Origin: Streptomyces sp. ICC1
GTDB lineage: Bacteria > Actinomycetota > Actinomycetes > Streptomycetales > Streptomycetaceae
Direction: 5' to 3'
Length of the DNA: 64,000 nucleotides
Assembly: GCF_003287935.1 (NCBI RefSeq)
Contig: NZ_CP030287.1
Span: 5,907,022-5,971,021 of the forward strand
The notes beneath the pieces are model-generated. The model ran no database searches. It was not told the DNA's origin and was given only the letters and a program-made list of their open reading frames with translations. Shown in pieces: positions 35,074 through 43,251 of the stretch (position 1 is its first letter; every line of letters begins with the position of its first letter). The translations under genes were made by a program, and so were the position numbers.

Positions 35074-37539
35074 ATGGCGCGGTGGAGATTCACAGCGAGG
35101 CTGCCGATGGTGCTCACGGCCGCGGTCGCGGTCATGAGCACGTTGGCGGCCACCGGATCACAGGCTCCGGCACAGGCATCGCCACAGGCATCGGCACCGG
35201 ACAAGCCGACGATCCGCTACACCGAATACGGGATCCCGCACATCATCGCCTCGAACTGGGAGGGGCTGGGCACGGGCTACGGGTACGCCGCCGCCAAGGA
35301 CAACATCTGCACCTTGGCCGACACCTATCTGATGGTCAACGCCCAGAGGTCCCGCTTCCTGGGGCCCGACGGCAGGGCGAGCCCCGGCGAGCACCAGAAC
35401 ACCACCAGCAATCTCAACAGCGACATCTACTTCCAACGGATGAACGACAACCGGGTGGTGGAGCGGCTGATCGACCTGCCCGCGCCCAACGGGCCGGAGC
35501 CGGAGGTGAAGGAGGCCATTCGCGGCTACGTCCAGGGATACAACCGCTACCTGGCCGAGACGGGCGCCGACAACATCACCGACCCGGCCTGCCGCGGCAA
35601 GGCCTGGGTGCGGCCGATCACGGAGCTGGACGTCTACCGGCACGCGCACGCCGAGATCATCATGGGCAGCGCCGACGTACTGCTCGACGGTCAGGTCAAC
35701 GCCGCGCCCCCGGGGGCTTCGGCCGCCGCCGCTCCGCCGGCCTCCTCGCCCGCGGAGACCGCGACGAAGATCCGCGACGCGCTGGCGGTCAACCGTCAGC
35801 AGAGCATGGGCAGCAACGCGCTGGCGGTCGGTTCCCAGGGAGTGTCCGGGGGCACCAGCATGCTGCTCGCGAACCCGCACTTCCCCTGGCAGGGCAAGAA
35901 CCGGATGTGGCAGAGCCAGCTGACGATCCCGGGAAAGATCAATGTCTCCGGGGCCAGCCTGCTCGGCTTCCCCGCGGTGAACATCGGGCACAACGACGAC
36001 GTCGCCTGGAGCCACACCGTCGCCACGGTGGCTCCCTTCGGACTGTTCGACGTACAGGTCGATCTGCTGAACCCGACCAACTACCTGGTCGACGGCGCCT
36101 GGCAGGCGATGACCTCACAGCAGGTCGGTGTCGACGTGCTGAACGCGGACGGTTCCATCGGCAGGGTCAACAGGACGTTGTGGGCCACCCGTTACGGCCC
36201 GATCACCACACAGGTGCTGACCGTGGGACTGCCCTGGGTGGTCAGCGCGCACGCGGTGCGCGACGTGAACATGGACAATCTGCGGGCGCTGAACACCTGG
36301 TTCCACCTCGACCAGGCCAAGGACGTCAACGAGGTGGTGAACACCTTGGAGACCACGCAGGGCGTCCCCTTCTTCAACACCGTCGCCTCCGACCGCAAGG
36401 GCAACGCGCTGTACGCGGACATCCAGGCCACCCCGAACATCACCGACGAGCACGCCCAGTCGTGCCTGACCCTGACCGGCCAGGCGCTGTTCAACCAGGT
36501 GCTGCGGCTGCCGAACGTACCGCCGGTCTCCATCTTCGACGGCAAGCGCAGCGCGTGCGACTGGCCCGACGACCCGAACGCGGTCGCGCCGGGACTGCTG
36601 GACCCGCGCAAGCAGCCGCGGCTGATCCGCAAGGACTTCGTGGGCAACGCCAACGACAGCGCCTGGCTGGCCAACCCCGAGCAGCCGCTGTTCTTCCCGC
36701 GGGTGATGGGCGACACGCGGACGCCCCGGTCGCTGCGCACCCAGGAGCTGATCCAGACCGCGCAGAAGCGGATCAACGGCACCGACGGCCTGCCCGGCCG
36801 GGGGTTCACGCCGGAGAACATGCGGCAGTTGCTGTTCGCCGACAACAGCCGGGCCGCCGATCTGGCCCTCGACGCCACGGTGACGATGTGCCGGAGCCTG
36901 CTCTTCGGGCTCATCCTGGTGGACGGCCAGCTGGTCAACGTGAGCGAGGCCTGCCCGATCCTGGCCGCCTGGAAGAGCCACGACTTCACGGCGGACAGCC
37001 GAGGGTCCTGGCTGTTCGAGAACTACTGGTACTCCCTGGTCGGCGGTCAGTCGATCGAGAAGCTGCCGTGGCGGGTTCCGTTCGACCCCAACGACCCGGT
37101 GCACACGCCCAACTCGCTGGACTCCGGAAGTTCCGCCGTCCGCGACGCGCTCGGCCGGGCGGTCATCGCCCTGCGCAACGCGGGAATTCCGCTGAACGCG
37201 CCGTTGTCGGACGTCCAGAAGATCACGCGGGGCGGTGAGCAGATCCCGATCCACGGGGCCGTCCACGAGATGGGCGTGCTGAACGTGATCACCCCCGGCT
37301 CGATCGACGGAAAGATGGACATCACCTTCGGGTCCAGCTTCATCCAGGTGGTGCGCTTCACCGCCGAGGGTCCGCCGCAGACCTCCTCCGTGCTGGCCTA
37401 CTCCCAGTCGGCCAACCCCAATTCGCCGCACTACGCGGATCAGACCAAGTTGTTCTCGGCGGGCCAGTGGGTGACCGAACGGTTCACGGAGGAGCAGATC
37501 GCGGCCTCACCGGCATTGGAGGTCAAGGTCCTGAACTGA
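35074..37539 (+). CDS. penicillin acylase-family Ntn hydrolase (aculeacin/AHL acylase type)
   Basis: An 821-residue secreted precursor. A signal peptide (MVLTAAVAVMSTLAATGSQA) is followed by the alpha chain, a spacer peptide (about residues 210-245, AAPPGASAAAAPPASS), and the beta chain that should start at Ser247 in QSMGSNALAVGSQG; cleavage at Gly-Ser exposes the nucleophile, as in aculeacin A and AHL acylases. Downstream are LLANPHFPW, the conserved IGHNDDVAWSHTVATV and later FGNANDSAWLAN-like contacts. It hydrolyses amides of long-chain acyl groups; possible substrates are lipopeptides or acyl-homoserine lactones. ATG 35074 is preceded by GAAGGA. The esterase gene follows after 60 bp. Confidence 0.92.
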   Translation: MARWRFTARLPMVLTAAVAVMSTLAATGSQAPAQASPQASAPDKPTIRYTEYGIPHIIASNWEGLGTGYGYAAAKDNICTLADTYLMVNAQRSRFLGPDGRASPGEHQNTTSNLNSDIYFQRMNDNRVVERLIDLPAPNGPEPEVKEAIRGYVQGYNRYLAETGADNITDPACRGKAWVRPITELDVYRHAHAEIIMGSADVLLDGQVNAAPPGASAAAAPPASSPAETATKIRDALAVNRQQSMGSNALAVGSQGVSGGTSMLLANPHFPWQGKNRMWQSQLTIPGKINVSGASLLGFPAVNIGHNDDVAWSHTVATVAPFGLFDVQVDLLNPTNYLVDGAWQAMTSQQVGVDVLNADGSIGRVNRTLWATRYGPITTQVLTVGLPWVVSAHAVRDVNMDNLRALNTWFHLDQAKDVNEVVNTLETTQGVPFFNTVASDRKGNALYADIQATPNITDEHAQSCLTLTGQALFNQVLRLPNVPPVSIFDGKRSACDWPDDPNAVAPGLLDPRKQPRLIRKDFVGNANDSAWLANPEQPLFFPRVMGDTRTPRSLRTQELIQTAQKRINGTDGLPGRGFTPENMRQLLFADNSRAADLALDATVTMCRSLLFGLILVDGQLVNVSEACPILAAWKSHDFTADSRGSWLFENYWYSLVGGQSIEKLPWRVPFDPNDPVHTPNSLDSGSSAVRDALGRAVIALRNAGIPLNAPLSDVQKITRGGEQIPIHGAVHEMGVLNVITPGSIDGKMDITFGSSFIQVVRFTAEGPPQTSSVLAYSQSANPNSPHYADQTKLFSAGQWVTERFTEEQIAASPALEVKVLN

Positions 37540-37599
37540 GACCGGTCCCCCGATCGGTCTCGCAACCGCGCAACGACAAGGCTCACGAGGGAGCATGCT

Positions 37600-38619
37600 G
37601 TGATGAGGAAGACAAGCCGGTGGCGCATGGTGGTGGCCTTGATGGCCGCCGTGGTGGGAATGGCGGTGCCGGCCGGTTCGGCACAGGCCGCCGACGACAC
37701 CGCGCCGCCGAGGATGGCGGACGGGTTCGGCCTGACCCAGGTCGACACGGCGGTGGGCGGCCCCACCAACTTCTACATCACCGTGACCACACCCGAGGTC
37801 GCGGGCAAGCACCACATCAAGATCATCCTGCCGAGCGGCTACCACGCCGACCCGACCCGGCGCTACCCGGTGCTGTACTTCCTGCACGGTTCGCCCGACG
37901 ATCCGATCCAGCAGAACTATCCGGCGCTGACCACCTCCACCGAGATGATCACGGTCATCCCGGACGGCGGCGCCCGCGGCTGGTACGCCAACTGGCTCAA
38001 CCAGCGGACCGCGGCCGGTGTCCAGAACTGGGAGAACTTCCACCTCAAGCAGGTGATTCCGTTCATCGACGCGAACCTGCGGACCATCGCCGCCAAGAAG
38101 GCCAGGGCGGTCGCCGGCGTCTCCATGGGCGGGTTCGGGGCCCTGCACTACGCCCAGGTCCGCCCGGACCTGTTCAGCCAGACCGCGTCCCTGTCGGGGG
38201 ACATCGACCTGTCGGTCAGGTCCATGGACCTGCGGATGGCCGTCGTCGCCTCCCTCGTCGGCTACGCGCCCAGCGTGGACAGTGACGCCGTGTTCGGCTC
38301 GCCCTACCCGGTGTTCAACGCCGACTGGCGGTTCAACGAGGTGAACCCCTCCGCGCACATGAACAAGCTCGCGGGGGTCGGGGTGTCCATCTACGTCGGC
38401 AACGGGCGCGGAGACGTCACCGACCTGGAGTTCTGGGTCGAGAGCGCGTCCAAGCACGTCAAGGCCAGCATGGACGCCCTGGGCATGCCCTACTACTACG
38501 TCGACTACGGCGACGGTGCCGGTTGGGGCACCCTGTGCAACGGCGGCCACAACGCCGGCTGCTGGGAAGAGGACCTCCGGGACCTGATCCCCCGTCTGGA
38601 GAGGTCCTTCGCCGCCTGA
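37600..38619 (+). CDS. secreted esterase, antigen 85 fold
   Basis: A 339-residue exported protein. A signal peptide (RMVVALMAAVVGMAVPAGSAQA) is followed by an alpha/beta hydrolase domain: IKIILPSGYH, YPVLYFLHGSPDD, VIPDGGARGWYANW, nucleophile elbow AVAGVSMGGFGALHYAQ (Ser) and late His in NGGHNAGCW. It is a relative of the esterase at 33774. The GTG at 37600 is placed 7 nt after GAGGGAG; the ATG at 37603 is a second option. It follows the acylase gene by 60 bp and is likely cotranscribed. A bidirectional terminator follows. Confidence 0.85.
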   Translation: MMRKTSRWRMVVALMAAVVGMAVPAGSAQAADDTAPPRMADGFGLTQVDTAVGGPTNFYITVTTPEVAGKHHIKIILPSGYHADPTRRYPVLYFLHGSPDDPIQQNYPALTTSTEMITVIPDGGARGWYANWLNQRTAAGVQNWENFHLKQVIPFIDANLRTIAAKKARAVAGVSMGGFGALHYAQVRPDLFSQTASLSGDIDLSVRSMDLRMAVVASLVGYAPSVDSDAVFGSPYPVFNADWRFNEVNPSAHMNKLAGVGVSIYVGNGRGDVTDLEFWVESASKHVKASMDALGMPYYYVDYGDGAGWGTLCNGGHNAGCWEEDLRDLIPRLERSFAA

Positions 38620-38621
38620 TC

Positions 38622-38676
38622 GCGCGGTGACCGGGCCGGGCCGGGCCGTAACCCGGCACCGGCCCGGTCACCGTGC
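38622..38676. terminator. bidirectional terminator, esterase and SARP genes
   Basis: A 16-bp stem (38622-38637 with 38661-38676, one G-T pair) lies between the esterase stop and the end of the convergent regulator gene, whose stop is inside the second arm. Confidence 0.7.
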
Positions 38677-39741
38677 GTCGCGGGCCGGTTCGAGTCCGGC
38701 ATCGTCCCCGAGCAGGACCATCTGCCGGGTCCGCCGCAGCAGGCGGCCGGGAGAGACGCCGAGGTCGTCGTCCAGACGGCGGCGGGCGCGCTCGAACACG
38801 GTCAGCGCGTCGGCCTGCCGGCCGCCGCGGTACAGCGCGCGCATCAGCATCGCCGCCACCGGCTCGTGCAGGGGGTGGGCCGCGGACAGGGCGAACAGCC
38901 CGGTGACCGCCTCGGAGTGCCGGCCCAGCCGCAGCTGCCCCTGCGACATCCGCTGCGCGACGGTGATCCTGAGCTCGGTGAGCCGCAGCCGCTCCAGCTC
39001 GGCGAGGGGCCCGGGCAGTCCGGCCAAGGGCTCCCCGCGAAAGAGGTCCAGCGCCCGGGAGCACAGACGGACCACCTCCTCCGGCTCATCCGCCCGGTCG
39101 GCGGCCTCCGCGCGGGCGGCCAGTCGCTCCATGCGCGCCACGTCCACGTCGACCGCGCCGGAGACCAGCCGGTAGCCGCAGCGGTCGTGCTCGATCACCG
39201 GGTCCGGGCGGCCGTCCCCGGCGTGCAGGGACTTGCGCAGCCGGTAGACGTACACCGGCACCACGTTCGTGACGGGCGGCTCCGTCCCCCATACCCCGTC
39301 GAGCAGTTCCTGCCGGCTGGCCGTCCGTCCCGCGCACAGCGCCAGCGCCGCCAGTACGGCCTGCTGGCGCAGGTGCCCCAGCTTCAGGGGCCGCCCGTCC
39401 TGCCGTGCCCGCACCGGTCCGAGCAGGGAGATCTCCACCTTCGGTCCGGACGCCCGGCCGGCGGCGGTCCGCGGCGCCGGGTCCGCCGCCCTCGTACGGG
39501 GGCCGCTGCCGGGGACCACGAGGCCGCAGTCGAAGGCGTGGACGATGGCCGCGGCCCGGTCGCGCAGCCCGAGCTTCACGAGGATCCGCGCGAGGTGTCC
39601 GGCGACGGCCTCCTCGGGCATGGCGAGGGCGGCCGCGATCTCGTCGTCCCGCAGGCCGCAGCCGATCGCGTGGAGCACCTTGCGCTCCCCCTGCACGAGG
39701 GCGGCGGCGGTTGGCCGGCGGGTGGTGGCGGTCGTCGTCAT
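38668..39741 (-). CDS. SARP-type regulator with N-terminal LuxR helix-turn-helix
   Basis: A 357-residue regulator. Residues about 10-65 form a LuxR/GerE helix-turn-helix (GERKVLHAIGCGLRDDEIAAALAMPEEAVAGHLARILVKLGLRDRAAAI). Residues about 95-190 hold the OmpR-type winged helix of SARP proteins (ISLLGPVRARQDGRPLKLGHLRQQAVLAAL ... VVPVYVYRLRKSLHAG ... YRLVSGAVDVDV). Residues about 195-345 are the BTAD domain. Ordinary SARPs have only the last two, so it carries two DNA-binding modules. GGGGAG lies 5 nt before the ATG at 39741. It stands between the two arms of the lectin-enzyme island and is probably its local activator. Confidence 0.85.
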   Translation of the reverse strand: MTTTATTRRPTAAALVQGERKVLHAIGCGLRDDEIAAALAMPEEAVAGHLARILVKLGLRDRAAAIVHAFDCGLVVPGSGPRTRAADPAPRTAAGRASGPKVEISLLGPVRARQDGRPLKLGHLRQQAVLAALALCAGRTASRQELLDGVWGTEPPVTNVVPVYVYRLRKSLHAGDGRPDPVIEHDRCGYRLVSGAVDVDVARMERLAARAEAADRADEPEEVVRLCSRALDLFRGEPLAGLPGPLAELERLRLTELRITVAQRMSQGQLRLGRHSEAVTGLFALSAAHPLHEPVAAMLMRALYRGGRQADALTVFERARRRLDDDLGVSPGRLLRRTRQMVLLGDDAGLEPARDAR

Positions 39742-39989
39742 CACTGCTCCCCGGGCTCCAGGCTGCTCGGCCGGTCCGGCCGATGCGGTGGACAAGGTAG
39801 TGCCGGGAGCGCCGGGCAAGGCATCCGGAACGATCCGGAGTGACACGGGCGACGGTGCCCGGTGAACTCTGTGTGCCCGGACTCCTCCGGCCGGTGCCCC
39901 GATTCGTCCCGCGCAGGTCAGCCGCCGCGAACGGCGGCCGGACACCGAGCGGATCGTGCGCACGCCACTTCACGACAGAAGGGAACACG

Positions 39990-41654
39990 ATGGCGATATC
40001 CGGTTTACGCCGCATGTTCACCAGACTGGCCTTGTCGGCCGGCACATGGGCTCTGGTCGTCGGAATGACGGCCTCGGCCGCCTCCGCCGCACCCGCACCC
40101 GTTCCGGGCCCGGGCGGCGACCGCTCCGGCGTCGCCCGGTACTTCAGCGGCCCGCAGGGCTTCGCCATTCCGACCGTGCCGTGCGATCCGGCCGGCCCGT
40201 CGGCCACCGACGGCATCCTGGCCGACCAGCTCAACCCGCAGTTGCAGGCGAAGATGGCCGGCTACATGAACGCCTACAAGGTGTCCTGCGCCCGGATGGT
40301 GACCCAGGCGGTGAAGGACCGGGGGCTCAACCAGCGGGCCGCGACCATCGCCATCGCCACGGTCATCGTGGAGTCCAGCCTCAACAACTACGCCCAGGCC
40401 GTCGACTACACCAGCCTCGGGCTGTTCCAGCAGCAGGACTGGTGGGGCAGCCGGGAGGAGCGGCTGAACCCGGCCTACGCCACCAACGCCTTCTTCGACG
40501 AGGTGGAACGGATGTATCCCGGCGGCTCGTGGAACAACGAGGCGATCGGCGAGGTGTGCTGGAACGTTCAGCGGCCGAGGGAGGACCTGCGCGGCCTGTA
40601 CGCCGTCGAGGCGGACGACGCGATGCTCATCGCCAACGCGCTGTGGTCCGGCACGGGCGCCACGGGCCCCAAGCACCCGTACGCCTCGGGCCGGGTGACG
40701 ACCGGGCGGTCCGCGGACGGCCGGCTCGAGGCCTTCGCCGCCGGCGCCGACGGCGTCTACCACGCGTGGCAGACCGCGGTGAACGGCGGCTGGTCGCAGT
40801 GGCGGTTCGAAGGGGGGCCGCGCAACGCGCAGTTGGCCGTGGCGGCGAACGCGGACGGCCGGCTGGAGGTGTTCGCCCTGTCGGACAGCACCTTCGACCA
40901 CATGTGGCAGACCGCACCCGGCGGGAGCTGGTCGGCCTGGGGGAACTTCGGCGGCGGCGGGTACCGACTGGCCGCGGGCAACAACGCCGACGGCCGCATC
41001 GAGGTGTTCGCCTCCAACGCCACCGGGGTGTTCCACCGCTGGCAGACCGCGCCCAGCGGCGGCTGGGCCAACTGGGAGGGCGTCGGCGGCGGACCGGCGA
41101 ACTCGCGGCTCGCCGTGGAGACCGCGCCCGACGGGCGTCTCGAGGTCTTCGCGCTGTCGGACTCGACCTTCGAGCACCTCTACCAGACCGGGGTCAACGG
41201 CGGCTGGTCCGCCTGGGAGAACTTCGGCGGCGGCGGTCACGACCTGGCCGCCGGCTACAACCAGGACGGCAGGCTCGAGGTGTTCGCGTCCAACGCCAAC
41301 GGCGTGTTCCACCGCTGGCAGACCGGCCCCGGCTCATGGTCGGACTGGGCCGGCATGGGCGGGATCTCCAACGCCGAACTGACGGTCTCGCGGTCGGCCG
41401 ACGGCCGGGTCGAGGTGTACGCGATCAACGCCAACGCGGCGGGCCACGCCTGGCAGACCCGCCCGAACGCGGCGTTCTCCGAGTGGGCGACCTTCGGTGG
41501 CGGCGGCACCGAGATCGCCGCGGGCAACAACGCCGACGGCCGCATCGAGGTGTTCGCCACCAGCCACGCCGGCGTTTACCACAAGTGGCAGACCGGCTTC
41601 GCCACGTGGTCGGACTGGGCCTGGCTCAACGACGGCGGCCCCGCGGTGAACTAG
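39990..41654 (+). CDS. secreted transglycosylase-like protein with lectin propeller (TTA codon)
   Basis: A 554-residue exported protein. A signal peptide (FTRLALSAGTWALVVGMTAS) is followed by a lytic-transglycosylase-like domain (about 75-235) with AATIAIATVIVESSLNNYAQ, in which Glu is the candidate acid, and SLGLFQQQDWWGSREERL, the lysozyme-like second motif. Residues about 240-554 are seven repeats of the lectin-like propeller (ADGRLEVFALSDSTFDHMWQT pattern) very close to those of the M23 protein. GAAGGGA lies before the ATG at 39990. Codon 6 (40005-40007) is TTA, so translation should need bldA. It probably cuts glycan strands of a bound cell wall. Confidence 0.85.
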   Translation: MAISGLRRMFTRLALSAGTWALVVGMTASAASAAPAPVPGPGGDRSGVARYFSGPQGFAIPTVPCDPAGPSATDGILADQLNPQLQAKMAGYMNAYKVSCARMVTQAVKDRGLNQRAATIAIATVIVESSLNNYAQAVDYTSLGLFQQQDWWGSREERLNPAYATNAFFDEVERMYPGGSWNNEAIGEVCWNVQRPREDLRGLYAVEADDAMLIANALWSGTGATGPKHPYASGRVTTGRSADGRLEAFAAGADGVYHAWQTAVNGGWSQWRFEGGPRNAQLAVAANADGRLEVFALSDSTFDHMWQTAPGGSWSAWGNFGGGGYRLAAGNNADGRIEVFASNATGVFHRWQTAPSGGWANWEGVGGGPANSRLAVETAPDGRLEVFALSDSTFEHLYQTGVNGGWSAWENFGGGGHDLAAGYNQDGRLEVFASNANGVFHRWQTGPGSWSDWAGMGGISNAELTVSRSADGRVEVYAINANAAGHAWQTRPNAAFSEWATFGGGGTEIAAGNNADGRIEVFATSHAGVYHKWQTGFATWSDWAWLNDGGPAVN

Positions 41655-41789
41655 GCCGCCTCTTTCGAATCCTGTCGGGCCCGCGGCACTCTCCTTGCCG
41701 GGGCGGGCGAAGTCGCCGACGATGCTCTGAGGCCCCCGCCGGCCGGACTCCACCGGATTCGGTCGGGACATCGCAGGACAGGGGAAACA

Positions 41790-42176
41790 GTGAAGAAGGA
41801 CCGTGTTGTGAAGAGGTTCCCGGTACCGTCGGCGACTTCGGCGCTCTTGCCGCTCCTCGTGGTCGCCGGGCTGCTGCTGGGCCCCGCGGCGACCGCCGCG
41901 GCAGCGGCCGTGCCGGCCGTCCGCCAGGCGCCGGCCGCGACGGCGGCGCTCGCGCCGGGCGCGCTGCCCGCCGGGGGCACCGGATCGACGGCCGCCCTCG
42001 GTACGTCGGCGTCCTCCCCGGTCCAGGTCGTCGCCGAAGGCAAGAAGAAGAAGTCGAAGAAGAGCAAGAGGAGCGGCGGGCTCCTCAAGAAGATCGTGAT
42101 CATCGCGGTCGTCGTCATCGTCCTGATCGTGGTCGTCTACGGGGTCCGCCGCGTTCTGCGCCGCAGGTCCGCCTAG
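41790..42176 (+). CDS. small exported protein with Lys-rich stretch and C-terminal membrane helix
   Basis: A 128-residue protein: signal peptide (LLPLLVVAGLLLGPAATAAAAA), an Ala/Pro-rich spacer, a strongly basic patch (EGKKKKSKKSKRSGG), a hydrophobic helix (IVIIAVVVIVLIVVVYG) and the basic tail RRVLRRRSA. The C-terminal helix-plus-Arg resembles a sorting or anchor signal, but no LPxTG-type motif precedes it. The start is the GTG at 41790 following GGGGAAA. It follows the lectin-transglycosylase gene by 135 bp. No known family. Confidence 0.65.
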   Translation: MKKDRVVKRFPVPSATSALLPLLVVAGLLLGPAATAAAAAVPAVRQAPAATAALAPGALPAGGTGSTAALGTSASSPVQVVAEGKKKKSKKSKRSGGLLKKIVIIAVVVIVLIVVVYGVRRVLRRRSA

Positions 42177-42242
42177 TGCTGTGACCGGGAAGGTTCGCCG
42201 GGTTGCTCGTGGTGCTGGTTGGAAAGGAGTTCTCCAATCAGC

Positions 42243-43214
42243 GTGGGGAGGCGGGATGGCGCAACCGGTCCGGGTTCGCGGGCTGACCGAGCAGGAGGGG
42301 CTACGAGGCCCCGCCCCCCCGCCGCCCTGCGGGCCCGCGTCCGCAGCCTCGGCCCTTCGATGACCCGCTCCATGCAGGCCGTCGCCGAGGCCGTCGCCGC
42401 CGACCCCGCCGGGTGCGCCGCGCTCACCGTCAGCGACCTCGCCGCCCGCACCGGCACCAGCGAGGCCACCGTCGTCCGCACCGCCCGCCTCCTCGGCTAC
42501 CCCGGCTACCGCGACCTGCGCCTCGCGCTCGCCGCGCTCGCCGCGCAGCAGGAGTCCGGCGCGGCCCCCGCCGTCACCGTGGACATAGCCGTCGACGACT
42601 CCCTCGCGAACGTGGTCGCCAAGCTCGCCCACGAGGAGGCCCAGACCCTCGCCGACACCGCCGCCGGCCTCGACGTCGCCGCCCTCGGCGCGGCCGTGAC
42701 CGCCCTCGCGGGCGCCCGCCGCATCGAGATCTACGGCGTCGGAGCCTCCGGCCTCGTCGCCCAGGACCTCGCGCAGAAGCTGTCGCGCATCGGCCTCATC
42801 GCCCACGCGCACAACGACCCGCACCTGGCCGTCACCCACTCCGTCCTGCTCCGCCCCGGCGACGTGGCCGTCGCCATCACCCACTCCGGCGGCACCGGCG
42901 ACGTCATCGACCCCCTGCGGATCGCCTTCGAGCACGGCGCCACCACCCTGGCGCTCACGGCCCGCGCGAACTCCCCCGTCGTCCACTACGCCGACCTCGT
43001 CCTGGCCACCTCCGCGGCCCGCGAGACCCAGCTGCGCCCGGCCGCCATGTCCAGCCGCACCAGCCAGCTCCTCGTCGTCGACTGCCTCTTCGTCGGCGTC
43101 GCCCAGCAGACCTACGCGACCGCCGCGCCCGCGCTGGCGGCCTCGTACGAGGCGCTCGCACCCCGCCACCACACCCCCGTCCCCACCGCCAAGCGCAACA
43201 GCACCACCCGCTAG
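42243..43214 (+). CDS. MurR/RpiR-family regulator (probable frameshift near 5' end)
   Basis: A SIS-domain regulator, likely of MurNAc catabolism. Helix-turn-helix: SMTRSMQAVAEAVAADPAG ... LAARTGTSEATVVRTARLLGYPGYRDLRLAL; SIS domain: IEIYGVGASGLVAQDLAQKL and VAVAITHSGGTGDVIDPL, which bind a sugar phosphate. The frame is open from 42219 to 43214 but has no good start: GTG at 42243 is the coordinate given, about 323 residues. The best site is GGGGAGG before an ATG at 42256 in a different frame, which would join this frame if one base were missing from the run of seven Cs at 42314-42320. Frameshift or sequencing error is likely. The neighbours murQ and a PTS gene support the role. Confidence 0.8.
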   Translation: MGRRDGATGPGSRADRAGGATRPRPPAALRARVRSLGPSMTRSMQAVAEAVAADPAGCAALTVSDLAARTGTSEATVVRTARLLGYPGYRDLRLALAALAAQQESGAAPAVTVDIAVDDSLANVVAKLAHEEAQTLADTAAGLDVAALGAAVTALAGARRIEIYGVGASGLVAQDLAQKLSRIGLIAHAHNDPHLAVTHSVLLRPGDVAVAITHSGGTGDVIDPLRIAFEHGATTLALTARANSPVVHYADLVLATSAARETQLRPAAMSSRTSQLLVVDCLFVGVAQQTYATAAPALAASYEALAPRHHTPVPTAKRNSTTR

Positions 43215-43251
43215 CAGCCAGCAGCAGCCGTAGTAGTTCAGGAGCCCCCTC

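Noticed and set aside
32269..41654. M23 and transglycosylase proteins as phage lysins
   Set aside because: They have secretion signals and lectin propellers, and no phage genes lie near.
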